This document shows, in pieces, positions 1-5,809 of a DNA stretch of 13,788 bases. Each line of letters begins with the position of its first letter. The stretch's first letter is position 1. Origin of the DNA: Acetobacteraceae bacterium (lineage in GTDB: Bacteria > Pseudomonadota > Alphaproteobacteria > Acetobacterales > Acetobacteraceae); the NCBI GenBank assembly GCA_027489135.1, contig JAIYAI010000597.1, positions 1 through 13,788 of the forward strand, written 5' to 3'. The notes under the pieces are model-generated. The model made no database searches and had not been told where the DNA came from. It saw only the letters and a list, made by a program, of their open reading frames with translations. The position numbers were made by a program, and so were the translations under genes.

Positions 1-391
1 GCGCCGGATCAGCGTGGCGGATGCGGTTGCTGCCCACCTGCGTCGCCGTCCGCGCGGCATTCAGCGTCACCGTCAGCGCCGGGGTACCACCGAGCAATTC
101 GAGGGCCTTCATCCCGCGCCGCGGCAGCGGGATGCCCGCCGCGCGGCACCAGGTGATCAGGGCCGACAGCAGAGCGGTCTCGTCCACCCGCCGCGGCCTG
201 GACATCCCGTCGGGGTCGCGCAGGCCGGCCAGCACGGCACAGATCCCGTCCCGTGGCGTCTCGGTGAAGGTGACGCGCACCTGCGGCCCGGCCTTCGGCG
301 CCACGATCGCCCCGGGTGGGCTGAGATAGTCCAGGAGCGCCCGCTCGACGTCGGACAGCTCGAAGAGGATGTACCGGACCTCCTTGGCCAT
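1..391 (-). CDS. Conserved-looking hypothetical protein, 3' end cut by window edge
   Basis: I do not recognise this protein. An open frame of 130 codons starts at ATG 391 (MAKEVRYILFELSDVERALL) and is still open at base 1, so the C-terminus is missing. The visible part has no signal peptide or membrane helix and looks like a small soluble alpha/beta protein; residues 27-47 are hydrophobic and basic (IVAPKAGPQVRVTFTETPRDG). The ATG lies 8 bp after the stop of the GAF-domain gene on the same strand, which suggests the two are co-transcribed and perhaps act together. No strong Shine-Dalgarno precedes it. Codon use is like the neighbours. The reading frame on the opposite strand over the same bases gives low-complexity arginine-rich sequence and is not credible. 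Confidence 0.6.
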   Translation of the reverse strand, partial: MAKEVRYILFELSDVERALLDYLSPPGAIVAPKAGPQVRVTFTETPRDGICAVLAGLRDPDGMSRPRRVDETALLSALITWCRAAGIPLPRRGMKALELLGGTPALTVTLNAARTATQVGSNRIRHADPA

Positions 392-399
392 GGCCGGGC

Positions 400-927
400 T
401 CAGCCACCGCCCCGGCGCGCGATCTCCGCCGAGACGGCGGCCGCAAGGTCACGCAAGGCGCACGCCTCCTCTCCTGAAAGACCCTCACGTGGAACGCGGT
501 CGATGACGCAGAGCGTGCCGATGCGCGCGCCGTCCGGCGCGGTCACCGGCGCGCCCGCGTAGAAGCGGATGGAAGGATCGCCGGTGACCAGCGGGTTCGC
601 CGCGAAGCGGCGATCCTGCGTTGCGTCCGGCACCACCATCAGGTCCGCGGTGCGGATGGTGTGGTGGCAGAATGCGAAGGCCCGCGGCGTCTCCGTCGCG
701 TCGAGCCCGACGCGTGCCTTGAACCACTGGCGGTCGGCATCCACCAGCGAGATCAAGGCGATCGGCACGGCGAGGCGATCTGCTGCCGCGGCGACGAGCG
801 CGTCGAAATCGGGCTCGGGCGGGCTGTCCAGCAGGCCGGTGCGATCAAGCGCAGCGATCCGGCGCGTCTCGGTCCGGGCGCGCTGCCGCAGCAGGTCGAG
901 GGGCGGGTCCGTCTCGGACAAAGGCAT
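400..927 (-). CDS. Stand-alone GAF-domain protein
   Basis: A 175-residue protein made almost entirely of one GAF domain (about residues 25-172) with no output domain. Seen directly: a helical lead-in (residues 20-34, RIAALDRTGLLDSPPEPDFD), the strand-helix segment ALISLVDADRQWFKARVGL (57-75), AFCHHTI (85-91), FAANPLVTGDPSIRFYAGAP (108-127) and IGTLCVIDRVPR (136-147). These motifs are typical of the GAF domains found at the N-terminus of alphaproteobacterial sensor kinases and diguanylate cyclases, and also as free-standing proteins. Ligand and partner are unknown; Cys87 lies in a position often conserved in this subfamily. It follows gshA by 47 bp on the same strand, so a link to redox or stress sensing is possible but only inferred. 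ATG 927 is the only reasonable start because a TGA closes the frame 15 bases upstream; the ATG is inside a perfect hairpin. Confidence 0.88.
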   Translation of the reverse strand: MPLSETDPPLDLLRQRARTETRRIAALDRTGLLDSPPEPDFDALVAAAADRLAVPIALISLVDADRQWFKARVGLDATETPRAFAFCHHTIRTADLMVVPDATQDRRFAANPLVTGDPSIRFYAGAPVTAPDGARIGTLCVIDRVPREGLSGEEACALRDLAAAVSAEIARRGGG

Positions 928-943
928 GGCAGGCTTCTGCCAT
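926..943 (-). promoter_or_regulatory. Perfect hairpin enclosing the GAF gene start codon
   Basis: On the minus strand, ATGGCAG and CTGCCAT (7 bp each, perfect) flank a 4-base loop AAGC. The first two bases of the GAF-gene start codon (ATG, 927-925) form the 3' end of the stem. No Shine-Dalgarno is visible, and the spot where one would sit is inside the stem. In the mRNA the start would be base-paired, so translation may depend on coupling to gshA or on melting of the stem. A function is inferred only. Confidence 0.4.
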
Positions 944-975
944 CACAAGGCTAACACGCGATGAACGCGCCTCGA

Positions 976-2328
976 TCAGGCCTCGGCGGCGGTCAGCAGC
1001 TTCGCGGCGTCGCCGCCATAGAGGCGCTCCACCAGGTGCAGCCAACGCTCGGCCTGGGTCAGCCCGCTCCCGACGATCTCGTCGAGCGGGGCGAGGTAGA
1101 CCTCCTCGCCGAGGCCACGCGCCTTCAGCCCGCCGCGGGCTATGGCCACCATGTCATGCGCGATGTCGCGGACGGTGCGGCCGCGCAGCCTGGCGCGCAA
1201 CGCGGTGCGCGGCACCTCGGCGCGCAGCGCGCGGATCTCCTCGACGGTCCAGTCGCGCACCAGCGCCGCGGCCGCCTTCTGCGCCGCGTCGTCGTAGATC
1301 AGCCCGACCCAGAGCGCCGAGGCCGCCATCAGCATCGCCGGGCTGCCGGCGTCCATGCCGCGCATTTCCAGGAAGCGCTTCAGGCGCACCTCGGTGAAGG
1401 CGGTGGTCACGTGGTCGGCGAAGTCGCCCATGGTGGCGCGTTCGCCGGGCAGCACCGGCAGCTTGCCCTCCATAAAGGCACGGAAGCTCATGCCGGCGGT
1501 GTCGATCCACTTGCCGTCGCGCATGACGAAGTACATCGGCACGTCGAGCACCCAGTCGCAGAAGCGCTCGAAGCCGAAGCCGGGCTCGAAGACGACGGCG
1601 GGGATGCCGGTGCGGGCGTTGTCGGTATCGGTCCAGACCTGCGACCGCATGGAGAGGAAGCCGTTCGGCTTGCCCTCGGTGAAGGGGGAATTGGCAAACA
1701 GCGCCGTGGCGACGGGCTGCAGCGCGAGGGAGATGCGCAGCTTCTCGACCATGTCGGCCTCGTCGCCGTAGTCGAGATTGGCCTGCACGGTGCAGGTGCG
1801 CAGCATCATGTCGAGGCCGAGGCTGCCCACCTTCGGCATGTAGGCGCGCATCACCGCGTAGCGGCCCTTCGGCATCCAGGGCATCTCGGCGCGGGTCGCG
1901 GTGGGGTGGAAGCCGAGCAGCGCGAAGCCGAGGCCGAGCGGTCCCGCGATCTCATGCACTTCCCGCAGGTGGGTGTTCAGCTCCGCCTGCGCCGCGTGGA
2001 GGTCGGCATGCACGGCGCCCGACAGCTCGAGCTGTCCGCCGGGCTCCAGGCTGATGGAGCCGCCGCCGCGCTTCAGGCCGATCGGGTTGCCGCCGTCGAG
2101 AATGGGCTGCCAGCCGTGCTTCGCGCACAGGCCTTCCAGCACGGCGCGGATGCCCCGCGGTTCATAGGCCGGCGCAGGCAGGCCGGGCTCGTCACGGCGG
2201 AAGCCGAACTTCTCGTGCTCGGTGCCGACCTTCCACGCCGCGCGCGGCTTGCCGCCGGCCGCGAACCAGTCCGCCAACTGGCGCACCGAGGTGACGGGGG
2301 TGGGATCCGCCTCGCCGGGGTTCGACAT
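976..2328 (-). CDS. gshA: Glutamate-cysteine ligase, plant/alphaproteobacterial type
   Basis: Cytoplasmic enzyme that joins L-glutamate and L-cysteine with ATP to make gamma-glutamylcysteine, the first step of glutathione synthesis. The 450-residue length fits the plant-like class found in alphaproteobacteria rather than the E. coli class. Visible motifs: GTEHEKF (35-41) with the metal/ATP-site glutamates, DGGNPIGLKRGG (78-89), SLEPGGQLELSGA (93-105), GFHPTATRAEMPWMPKGRY, and LRTCTVQANLDYGDEADMVEK, all hallmarks of that class. ATG 2328 is preceded at suitable distance by GAAAGG, supporting this start. It lies 40 bp downstream of rsmE and 48 bp upstream of the GAF gene on the same strand; the rsmE-gshA order is common in related bacteria. 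The enzyme appears intact. Confidence 0.96.
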   Translation of the reverse strand: MSNPGEADPTPVTSVRQLADWFAAGGKPRAAWKVGTEHEKFGFRRDEPGLPAPAYEPRGIRAVLEGLCAKHGWQPILDGGNPIGLKRGGGSISLEPGGQLELSGAVHADLHAAQAELNTHLREVHEIAGPLGLGFALLGFHPTATRAEMPWMPKGRYAVMRAYMPKVGSLGLDMMLRTCTVQANLDYGDEADMVEKLRISLALQPVATALFANSPFTEGKPNGFLSMRSQVWTDTDNARTGIPAVVFEPGFGFERFCDWVLDVPMYFVMRDGKWIDTAGMSFRAFMEGKLPVLPGERATMGDFADHVTTAFTEVRLKRFLEMRGMDAGSPAMLMAASALWVGLIYDDAAQKAAAALVRDWTVEEIRALRAEVPRTALRARLRGRTVRDIAHDMVAIARGGLKARGLGEEVYLAPLDEIVGSGLTQAERWLHLVERLYGGDAAKLLTAAEA

Positions 2329-2368
2329 CCGAGCCTTTCAGGTCGCGCCCGAAGGCACGACGGTCCGA

Positions 2369-3091
2369 TTACGTCCAGTCCCCGGCGACGGCCTGCAGCA
2401 CCGCGAGACCGGCGAGGGCCGCCGTCTCCGCCCGCAGGATGCGCGGGCCGAGGGCGGCCGGCGCAACAAAGGGGCGGCGCGTGAGGTCGTCAAGTTCCGC
2501 CCGATCGAAGCCTCCCTCGGGCCCTATCAGCAAAGCGTATGGGGGGGATAGGCAGGCGGCCGCTTGCCCGATCGGCGGCGCGTTACGGCGCTCGGCAGCG
2601 AGGATCAGCGGCACCGTGTGGTCCCAGGCATCGAGCACGGCGTGCAGGGCCGCGGCAGGGGAGACGGTGGGAACGGAGAGCCGCTCGCACTGCTCCGCCG
2701 CCTCCCGCGCGATGGTGGAGAGGCGGTCAGTGTTGACCCGGTCGGCGACGCTGCGGCGGGTGAAGACGGGCTGGATGCGGGTGGCGCCGAGCTCCGTCGC
2801 CTTCTCGGCGATCAGGTCCAGGGCGTCGCGCTTGAGCGCCGCGACCAGCAGCGTGACCTGGGGCGGGGTCTCCTGCTCCCGCGTCCGGCGTTCGGGGAGG
2901 AAGACGGCGCGGTCCTTGCGGATGCTCTCGATCCGCGCCGCCCATTCGCCGTCGCGGCCGTTGAAGAGGGCCACGGGGTCGCCCGCGCCGCGGCGCATGA
3001 CGCCGCCGAGGTAATGCGCCTGGCCCGGCGTGGCGGGGACGGGCTCGCCTTCGGCCAGCGAGGCATCGGTGAAGAGGCGGGGGATGGACAT
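2369..3091 (-). CDS. rsmE: 16S rRNA (uracil-1498-N3)-methyltransferase RsmE
   Basis: SPOUT-class methyltransferase that methylates N3 of U1498 in 16S rRNA, using S-adenosylmethionine. The 240 residues match the family size. An N-terminal PUA-like region (1-70, starting MSIPRLFTDA) precedes the knotted domain: KRDALDLIAEKATELG (88-103), EAAEQCERL (130-138, usually EQSGR in relatives), the cofactor loop LLIGPEGGFDRAEL (187-200) and LGPRILRAETA (214-224). ATG 3091 is the family-typical start; it is followed directly by PRLF. The gene is divergent from ubiA and leads the unit rsmE-gshA-GAF. A run of seven C residues on the coding strand (2547-2541) encodes part of LSPPYALLIG; the frame is intact here. 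Confidence 0.95.
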   Translation of the reverse strand: MSIPRLFTDASLAEGEPVPATPGQAHYLGGVMRRGAGDPVALFNGRDGEWAARIESIRKDRAVFLPERRTREQETPPQVTLLVAALKRDALDLIAEKATELGATRIQPVFTRRSVADRVNTDRLSTIAREAAEQCERLSVPTVSPAAALHAVLDAWDHTVPLILAAERRNAPPIGQAAACLSPPYALLIGPEGGFDRAELDDLTRRPFVAPAALGPRILRAETAALAGLAVLQAVAGDWT

Positions 3092-3119
3092 GGCGGGTTC
3101 CGCGCCCCCTATACAGCGC
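3092..3119. promoter_or_regulatory. 28-bp divergent rsmE/ubiA control region
   Basis: All the space between the rsmE ATG (minus) and the favoured ubiA GTG (plus). It contains one AT-rich patch, TATACA at 3110-3115 on plus (TGTATA on minus), the only good -10-like sequence nearby. On plus, TGGACA at 3085-3090 resembles a -35 but the spacer would be 19 bp. Initiation about 7 bases after this -10 would fall on the GTG itself, giving a leaderless ubiA message. This is a prediction from spacing only. Confidence 0.35.
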
Positions 3120-4022
3120 GTGACCTCCGCCTACACCGATATCCGCGACCGTGGCTGGATCGCCCGCCTGCCCGAGGCCTGGCGCCCCTATGCGCTGCTG
3201 ATGCGGCTGGATCGGCCGATCGGCGTCTGGCTGCTGGTGCTGCCCGGCTTCTGGGCCATCGCCCTGCTGGCGCCGAGCTGGGCGGAGGGGTTGCGGCTGA
3301 CCCTGCTGTTCGCGCTGGGCGCCGTGGTGACACGCGCCGCGGGCTGCGTGGTGAACGACCTCTGGGACCGCGACATCGACAAGCTGGTGGAGCGGACACG
3401 GGGGCGGCCGCTCGCCTCCGGCGCGGTCACGCCGAAGCAGGCGCTGGTCTTCCTGATGGCGCTCGGGATCGTCGGGCTGGCGATCCTGTTCCAGCTGAAC
3501 GGCACGGCCATCGTGGTAGGGCTGGTCTCCCTGGTGCCGGTGATCCTCTATCCGCTGGCCAAGCGCGTGACGGACTGGCCGCAGGCGGTGCTGGGCATCA
3601 CCTTCGGCTGGGGCGCGCTGCTCGGCCCCGCCGCGGCGACCGGCACGCTCGGGCTGGAGGCGGCGCTGCTCTACGCAGCCTCGATCGCCTGGATCCTCGG
3701 CTACGACACGATCTACGCGCACCAGGACCGCGAGGACGACGCGCTGGTCGGCATCCGCTCCACAGCGCTGAAGTTCGGGGAGCGCACGCGGCCCTTCCTG
3801 GCGGCCTGCTACGCGGTGGCGCTGGCGCTGCTGGCGGCGGCGGGCTGGGCGGCGGGCGCGGGACCCTGGTTCTGGCCGGCGCTGCTGCTGCCCGCCGTGC
3901 TGCTGGCGCGGCAGGTGATGACGCTCGACATCCGCGACCAGGCGCATTGCCTGGTGCTGTTCAAGGCGAACCGGGAGGTCGGGCTGGCGGTGACGCTGGC
4001 CTTCCTGCTGGGCAGGATGTGA
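3120..4022 (+). CDS. ubiA: 4-hydroxybenzoate polyprenyltransferase (ubiquinone synthesis)
   Basis: Inner-membrane prenyltransferase that attaches a polyprenyl chain to 4-hydroxybenzoate, an early committed step of ubiquinone synthesis. Both Asp-rich motifs that hold Mg-pyrophosphate are present: NDLWDRDID (79-87) and DTIYAHQDREDD (196-207). The remainder is a set of about eight or nine hydrophobic helices; RPYALLMRLDRPIGVWLL (22-39) is the characteristic N-terminal segment. At 300 residues it has full length. I chose GTG 3120 because the sequence from there (VTSAYTDIRDRGWIARLP) resembles typical UbiA N-termini and avoids overlap with rsmE. In-frame ATGs at 3084 and 3090 would overlap rsmE and add 10-12 residues; 3084 has a purine-rich GAGGCGGGGG in front, so the start remains open. 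Confidence 0.94.
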   Translation: MTSAYTDIRDRGWIARLPEAWRPYALLMRLDRPIGVWLLVLPGFWAIALLAPSWAEGLRLTLLFALGAVVTRAAGCVVNDLWDRDIDKLVERTRGRPLASGAVTPKQALVFLMALGIVGLAILFQLNGTAIVVGLVSLVPVILYPLAKRVTDWPQAVLGITFGWGALLGPAAATGTLGLEAALLYAASIAWILGYDTIYAHQDREDDALVGIRSTALKFGERTRPFLAACYAVALALLAAAGWAAGAGPWFWPALLLPAVLLARQVMTLDIRDQAHCLVLFKANREVGLAVTLAFLLGRM

Positions 4023-4035
4023 AGGATGGCATCGT

Positions 4036-4138
4036 TCTTCCCCCCGCTGGCGGGGGGAGGTCGGGAGGGGGGTCGCCTCGCAGCGTCTCGGAAGGCCACC
4101 CCCACCCCGGCGCTCCCTCGCCAGTGGGGGAGGGAGAC
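4036..4138. repeat. GC-rich palindromic intergenic repeat, full copy (two inverted arms)
   Basis: About 100 bp between ubiA and the methyltransferase gene. Arm 1 (4036-4077) opens with the hairpin CCCCCCGCTGGCGGGGGG (4040-4057) and continues GGTCGGGAGGGGGG. Arm 2 (4093-4137), read in reverse, repeats the same plan: CTCCC/GGGAG stem around CGCCAG, then CCGGGGTGGGGGTGG. The arms are inverted relative to each other around a 15-base centre, so the whole unit is an imperfect palindrome. No stop codon occurs in the three forward frames. A half copy is present at 13710-13747. The layout resembles the small non-autonomous palindromic repeats common in GC-rich proteobacteria. It also forms a plausible attenuating structure between two operon genes. 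Confidence 0.7.
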
Positions 4139-4774
4139 GCGTTCATCCGCGCGAACACCGCCATCGCCCGGGCGCCGCTGGTGCCGGAGATCGCGCTGCA
4201 CCTCGCCACCGAGATCACCCCGATCTGGCAGGCGACCGAGGCCTGGCTCGGCGAACAGGGCATCGAGCCGCCCTTCTGGGCCTTCGCCTGGCCCGGCAGC
4301 CAGGCCATGGCGCGGCTGATCCTGGACGAACCGCATCGTGTCGCCGGCCGCCGGGTGCTGGACTTCGCCGCCGGCTGCGGCCTGGCCGCCATCGCCGCCG
4401 CCCGGGCCGGCGCCGCACTGGTCGAGGCGGCGGAGATCGATCCCCTGGCCGTCGCCGCCACCCGGCTCAACGCCGCGCTGAACGGGGCTTCCGTCACCGC
4501 GCTCGACGGCGACGTGGTCGGCCAGCCCTGCCGCTGGGACACGGTGCTCGCCGGCGACGTCTGCTACGAGGCGCCGATGACCAACCACATCCTGCCCTGG
4601 CTGCGCGGCCTCGCCGCCACGGGGGCTGAGGTGTGGATCGCCGATCCCGGCCGCGCCTACCTGCCCCATGCGGGGCTGCTGGCGATCGCCCGCTTCACCG
4701 TGCCCACCACGCGCGAACTGGAGGACCGGGACAGCCGCACCGTGACGCTGTTCCGCCTGCTGTCGGATTCGTGA
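4124..4774 (+). CDS. SAM-dependent protein-lysine methyltransferase, ETF-beta type (METTL20-like)
   Basis: Class I methyltransferase of the group once labelled nicotinamide N-methyltransferase-like; characterised members (human METTL20/ETFBKMT, an Agrobacterium homologue) methylate lysines of electron-transfer flavoprotein beta, the bacterial one also ribosomal protein L7/L12. Numbering from GTG 4124: FIRANTAIARAPLVPEIALH (7-26), TPIWQATEAWL (32-42), PPFWAFAWPGSQAMAR (49-64), SAM motif I VLDFAAGCGL (78-87), acidic post-I EAAEIDPLAV (101-110), and VLAGDVCYEAPM (141-152), typical of this group. At 216 residues from GTG 4124 the size fits. The start is uncertain: the palindromic repeat occupies the expected start region. 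GTG 4124 lies in the repeat without a visible Shine-Dalgarno; GTG 4019 overlaps the ubiA stop (GTGA) and would translate the repeat as a 35-residue extension. Confidence 0.85.
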   Translation: MGEGDAFIRANTAIARAPLVPEIALHLATEITPIWQATEAWLGEQGIEPPFWAFAWPGSQAMARLILDEPHRVAGRRVLDFAAGCGLAAIAAARAGAALVEAAEIDPLAVAATRLNAALNGASVTALDGDVVGQPCRWDTVLAGDVCYEAPMTNHILPWLRGLAATGAEVWIADPGRAYLPHAGLLAIARFTVPTTRELEDRDSRTVTLFRLLSDS

Positions 4775-4783
4775 CCGTCGCGC

Positions 4784-4836
4784 TTGAACCGACCCGGCTT
4801 CGTGATTACTTGTCTGTAATCGTTCAGACAGGGAGG
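4784..4836 (+). promoter_or_regulatory. Possible promoter, operator-like dyad and RBS before membrane gene
   Basis: The 67-bp gap after the methyltransferase stop is richer in A/T than its surroundings. TTGAAC (4784-4789) is a fair -35 but no clear -10 follows at the usual distance (TACTTG at 4808 would need an 18-bp spacer). A perfect 6-bp inverted repeat TGTCTG (4811-4816)/CAGACA (4825-4830) with an 8-base centre lies just upstream of the ribosome-binding site GGGAGG (4831-4836), 5 bases from ATG 4842. Placement suits a repressor operator or an mRNA hairpin. Confidence 0.4.
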
Positions 4837-4841
4837 CTCCG

Positions 4842-5315
4842 ATGTCATCGTCTTCGTCCCCTTCGACCCTCGCGCGCGATCCGCTCGGCCTCGGCCTGCT
4901 GCTGGCCGGCATCGGCCTGGCGCTTGTCGCGGCCTTCGCCTTCCCGGCGCTGCATTTCCGCGGCGCGGACAAGTCCCTGCTCGGGATCTCCACCTGGGAG
5001 GCCGTGCCGATCCTGACCACGGCGAAGCTGGCCTTCCTCGCCCTCGCCGTCGCCGCGGCGCTGCTGCCGCGCCTCGCCAACCTGCGCGTGCCGCTCATCC
5101 TCGCCGCCGCGCTCATGATGTTCCTGCCAGCGCTCGGCGCTTTGGCCGCCGCCGTCTACCAGTGGAGCGCGGTGCGCGCCGAGATCGTGCAGATCGCCGG
5201 CGTCCGGGCCCCCTGGATCGATCCGGGCTGGGGCATGATCGCGCTGCTCGTGGCCTCGATCATGCTGTTGGGCGCCCTGTGGCGCGCCCGCCGCACGGTG
5301 CCGGCCGAGGCCTGA
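4842..5315 (+). CDS. Small four-helix membrane protein, function unknown
   Basis: I do not recognise the family. The 157-residue product has a serine-rich cytoplasmic start (MSSSSSPSTLARDP) and about four hydrophobic helices: 16-38, 55-77, 84-110 and 127-149. Between helices 1 and 2 is a polar stretch with LHFRGADKSLLGISTWEAVP, and between 3 and 4 YQWSAVRAEIVQIAGVRAPWIDPGW, probably exposed loops with conserved-looking Trp and charged residues. It ends in a basic tail (RARRTVPAEA). ATG 4842 has a good GGGAGG 5 bases upstream. It stands apart from the methyltransferase gene by 67 bp and is followed 59 bp later by another small membrane protein on the same strand, so the two may form a pair. 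Confidence 0.75.
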   Translation: MSSSSSPSTLARDPLGLGLLLAGIGLALVAAFAFPALHFRGADKSLLGISTWEAVPILTTAKLAFLALAVAAALLPRLANLRVPLILAAALMMFLPALGALAAAVYQWSAVRAEIVQIAGVRAPWIDPGWGMIALLVASIMLLGALWRARRTVPAEA

Positions 5316-5331
5316 CCCGCCGCGGCTAACC

Positions 5332-5364
5332 ATCCCGCCCGCCGCCGCGAACCGGCGACGGGAT
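5332..5364 (+). terminator. Intergenic stem-loop between two membrane-protein genes
   Basis: ATCCCG (5332-5337) pairs perfectly with CGGGAT (5359-5364), enclosing GCCG (5341-5344)/CGGC (5353-5356). The result is an interrupted 10-bp GC-rich stem 17 bases past the stop of the first gene. There is no T-run, so this is not a classic intrinsic terminator; it could protect the 3' end of the upstream message or reduce read-through into the next gene. Confidence 0.35.
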
Positions 5365-5374
5365 CGGGGATGGG

Positions 5375-5809
5375 ATGATGCCGCGCTTCACGCTGGCCGA
5401 GGGCTTTCTTGCGGGGGCCCTCGCCATGGTCACCTTCCACCAGAGCGCGGCGGCCATCCTGCACGCGCTCGACGGGTTCCCGGTCGCACCTTTCGACCTG
5501 ACGCCGAAGCCTTCGGGCCTGCCGTCCCTGCTGCAGGGCATGCTCTGGTCCGGCGCATGGGGTGCGCTGTTCCTGCTGCTGCACCGGTTGCGACCCGCAA
5601 CGCCCCTGGCCACGGCCGCCATCCTCTACTGCGCGACGGTGCCCGTCGCCTTCCTCTTCCTGGTGCTGGCGCCGGCCGCGGGCTTCCCGATCGCCTTCGG
5701 GATGGATGCGCTCTTCGCCGTGAACGTCGTGCTCGCGCATGCCGCATGGGGCTTCGGCATCGCCCTCTGGCTAGCCGGAATGCGGGGGCTACGCGGGGTT
5801 ACGCCGTGA
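5375..5809 (+). CDS. Small four-helix membrane protein, function unknown
   Basis: No firm family assignment. The 144-residue product has about four hydrophobic segments: 7-29 (GFLAGALAMVTFHQSAAAILHAL), 48-68, 74-97 and 106-133. Two histidines in the first segment (FHQ and LH) sit on what would be the membrane helix, which could suggest metal or haem contact, but this is speculation. A loop (30-47) is proline-rich (FPVAPFDLTPKPSGLPS). ATG 5375 is followed by a second ATG; GGGGATGGG just upstream serves as ribosome-binding site. The stop overlaps the 3' end of the convergent SDR gene by 11 bp. Codon use is like the neighbours, so I believe it is real. Confidence 0.75.
   Translation: MMPRFTLAEGFLAGALAMVTFHQSAAAILHALDGFPVAPFDLTPKPSGLPSLLQGMLWSGAWGALFLLLHRLRPATPLATAAILYCATVPVAFLFLVLAPAAGFPIAFGMDALFAVNVVLAHAAWGFGIALWLAGMRGLRGVTP

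Noticed and set aside
961..2484. Long plus-strand open frame opposite gshA and part of rsmE
   Set aside because: His/Ala/Gly/Arg-rich low-complexity translation with no motif; it is the antisense shadow of two clearly identified genes in GC-rich DNA.
2541..2547. Seven-C tract in rsmE as a phase-variation switch
   Set aside because: Seven is short for this base composition, the frame is intact, and rsmE is a housekeeping gene with no reason to vary.
2564..4124. Upstream extension of the methyltransferase frame through rsmE and ubiA
   Set aside because: The extension is antisense to rsmE and out of frame with ubiA and has no domain; only the part after the repeat is a methyltransferase.
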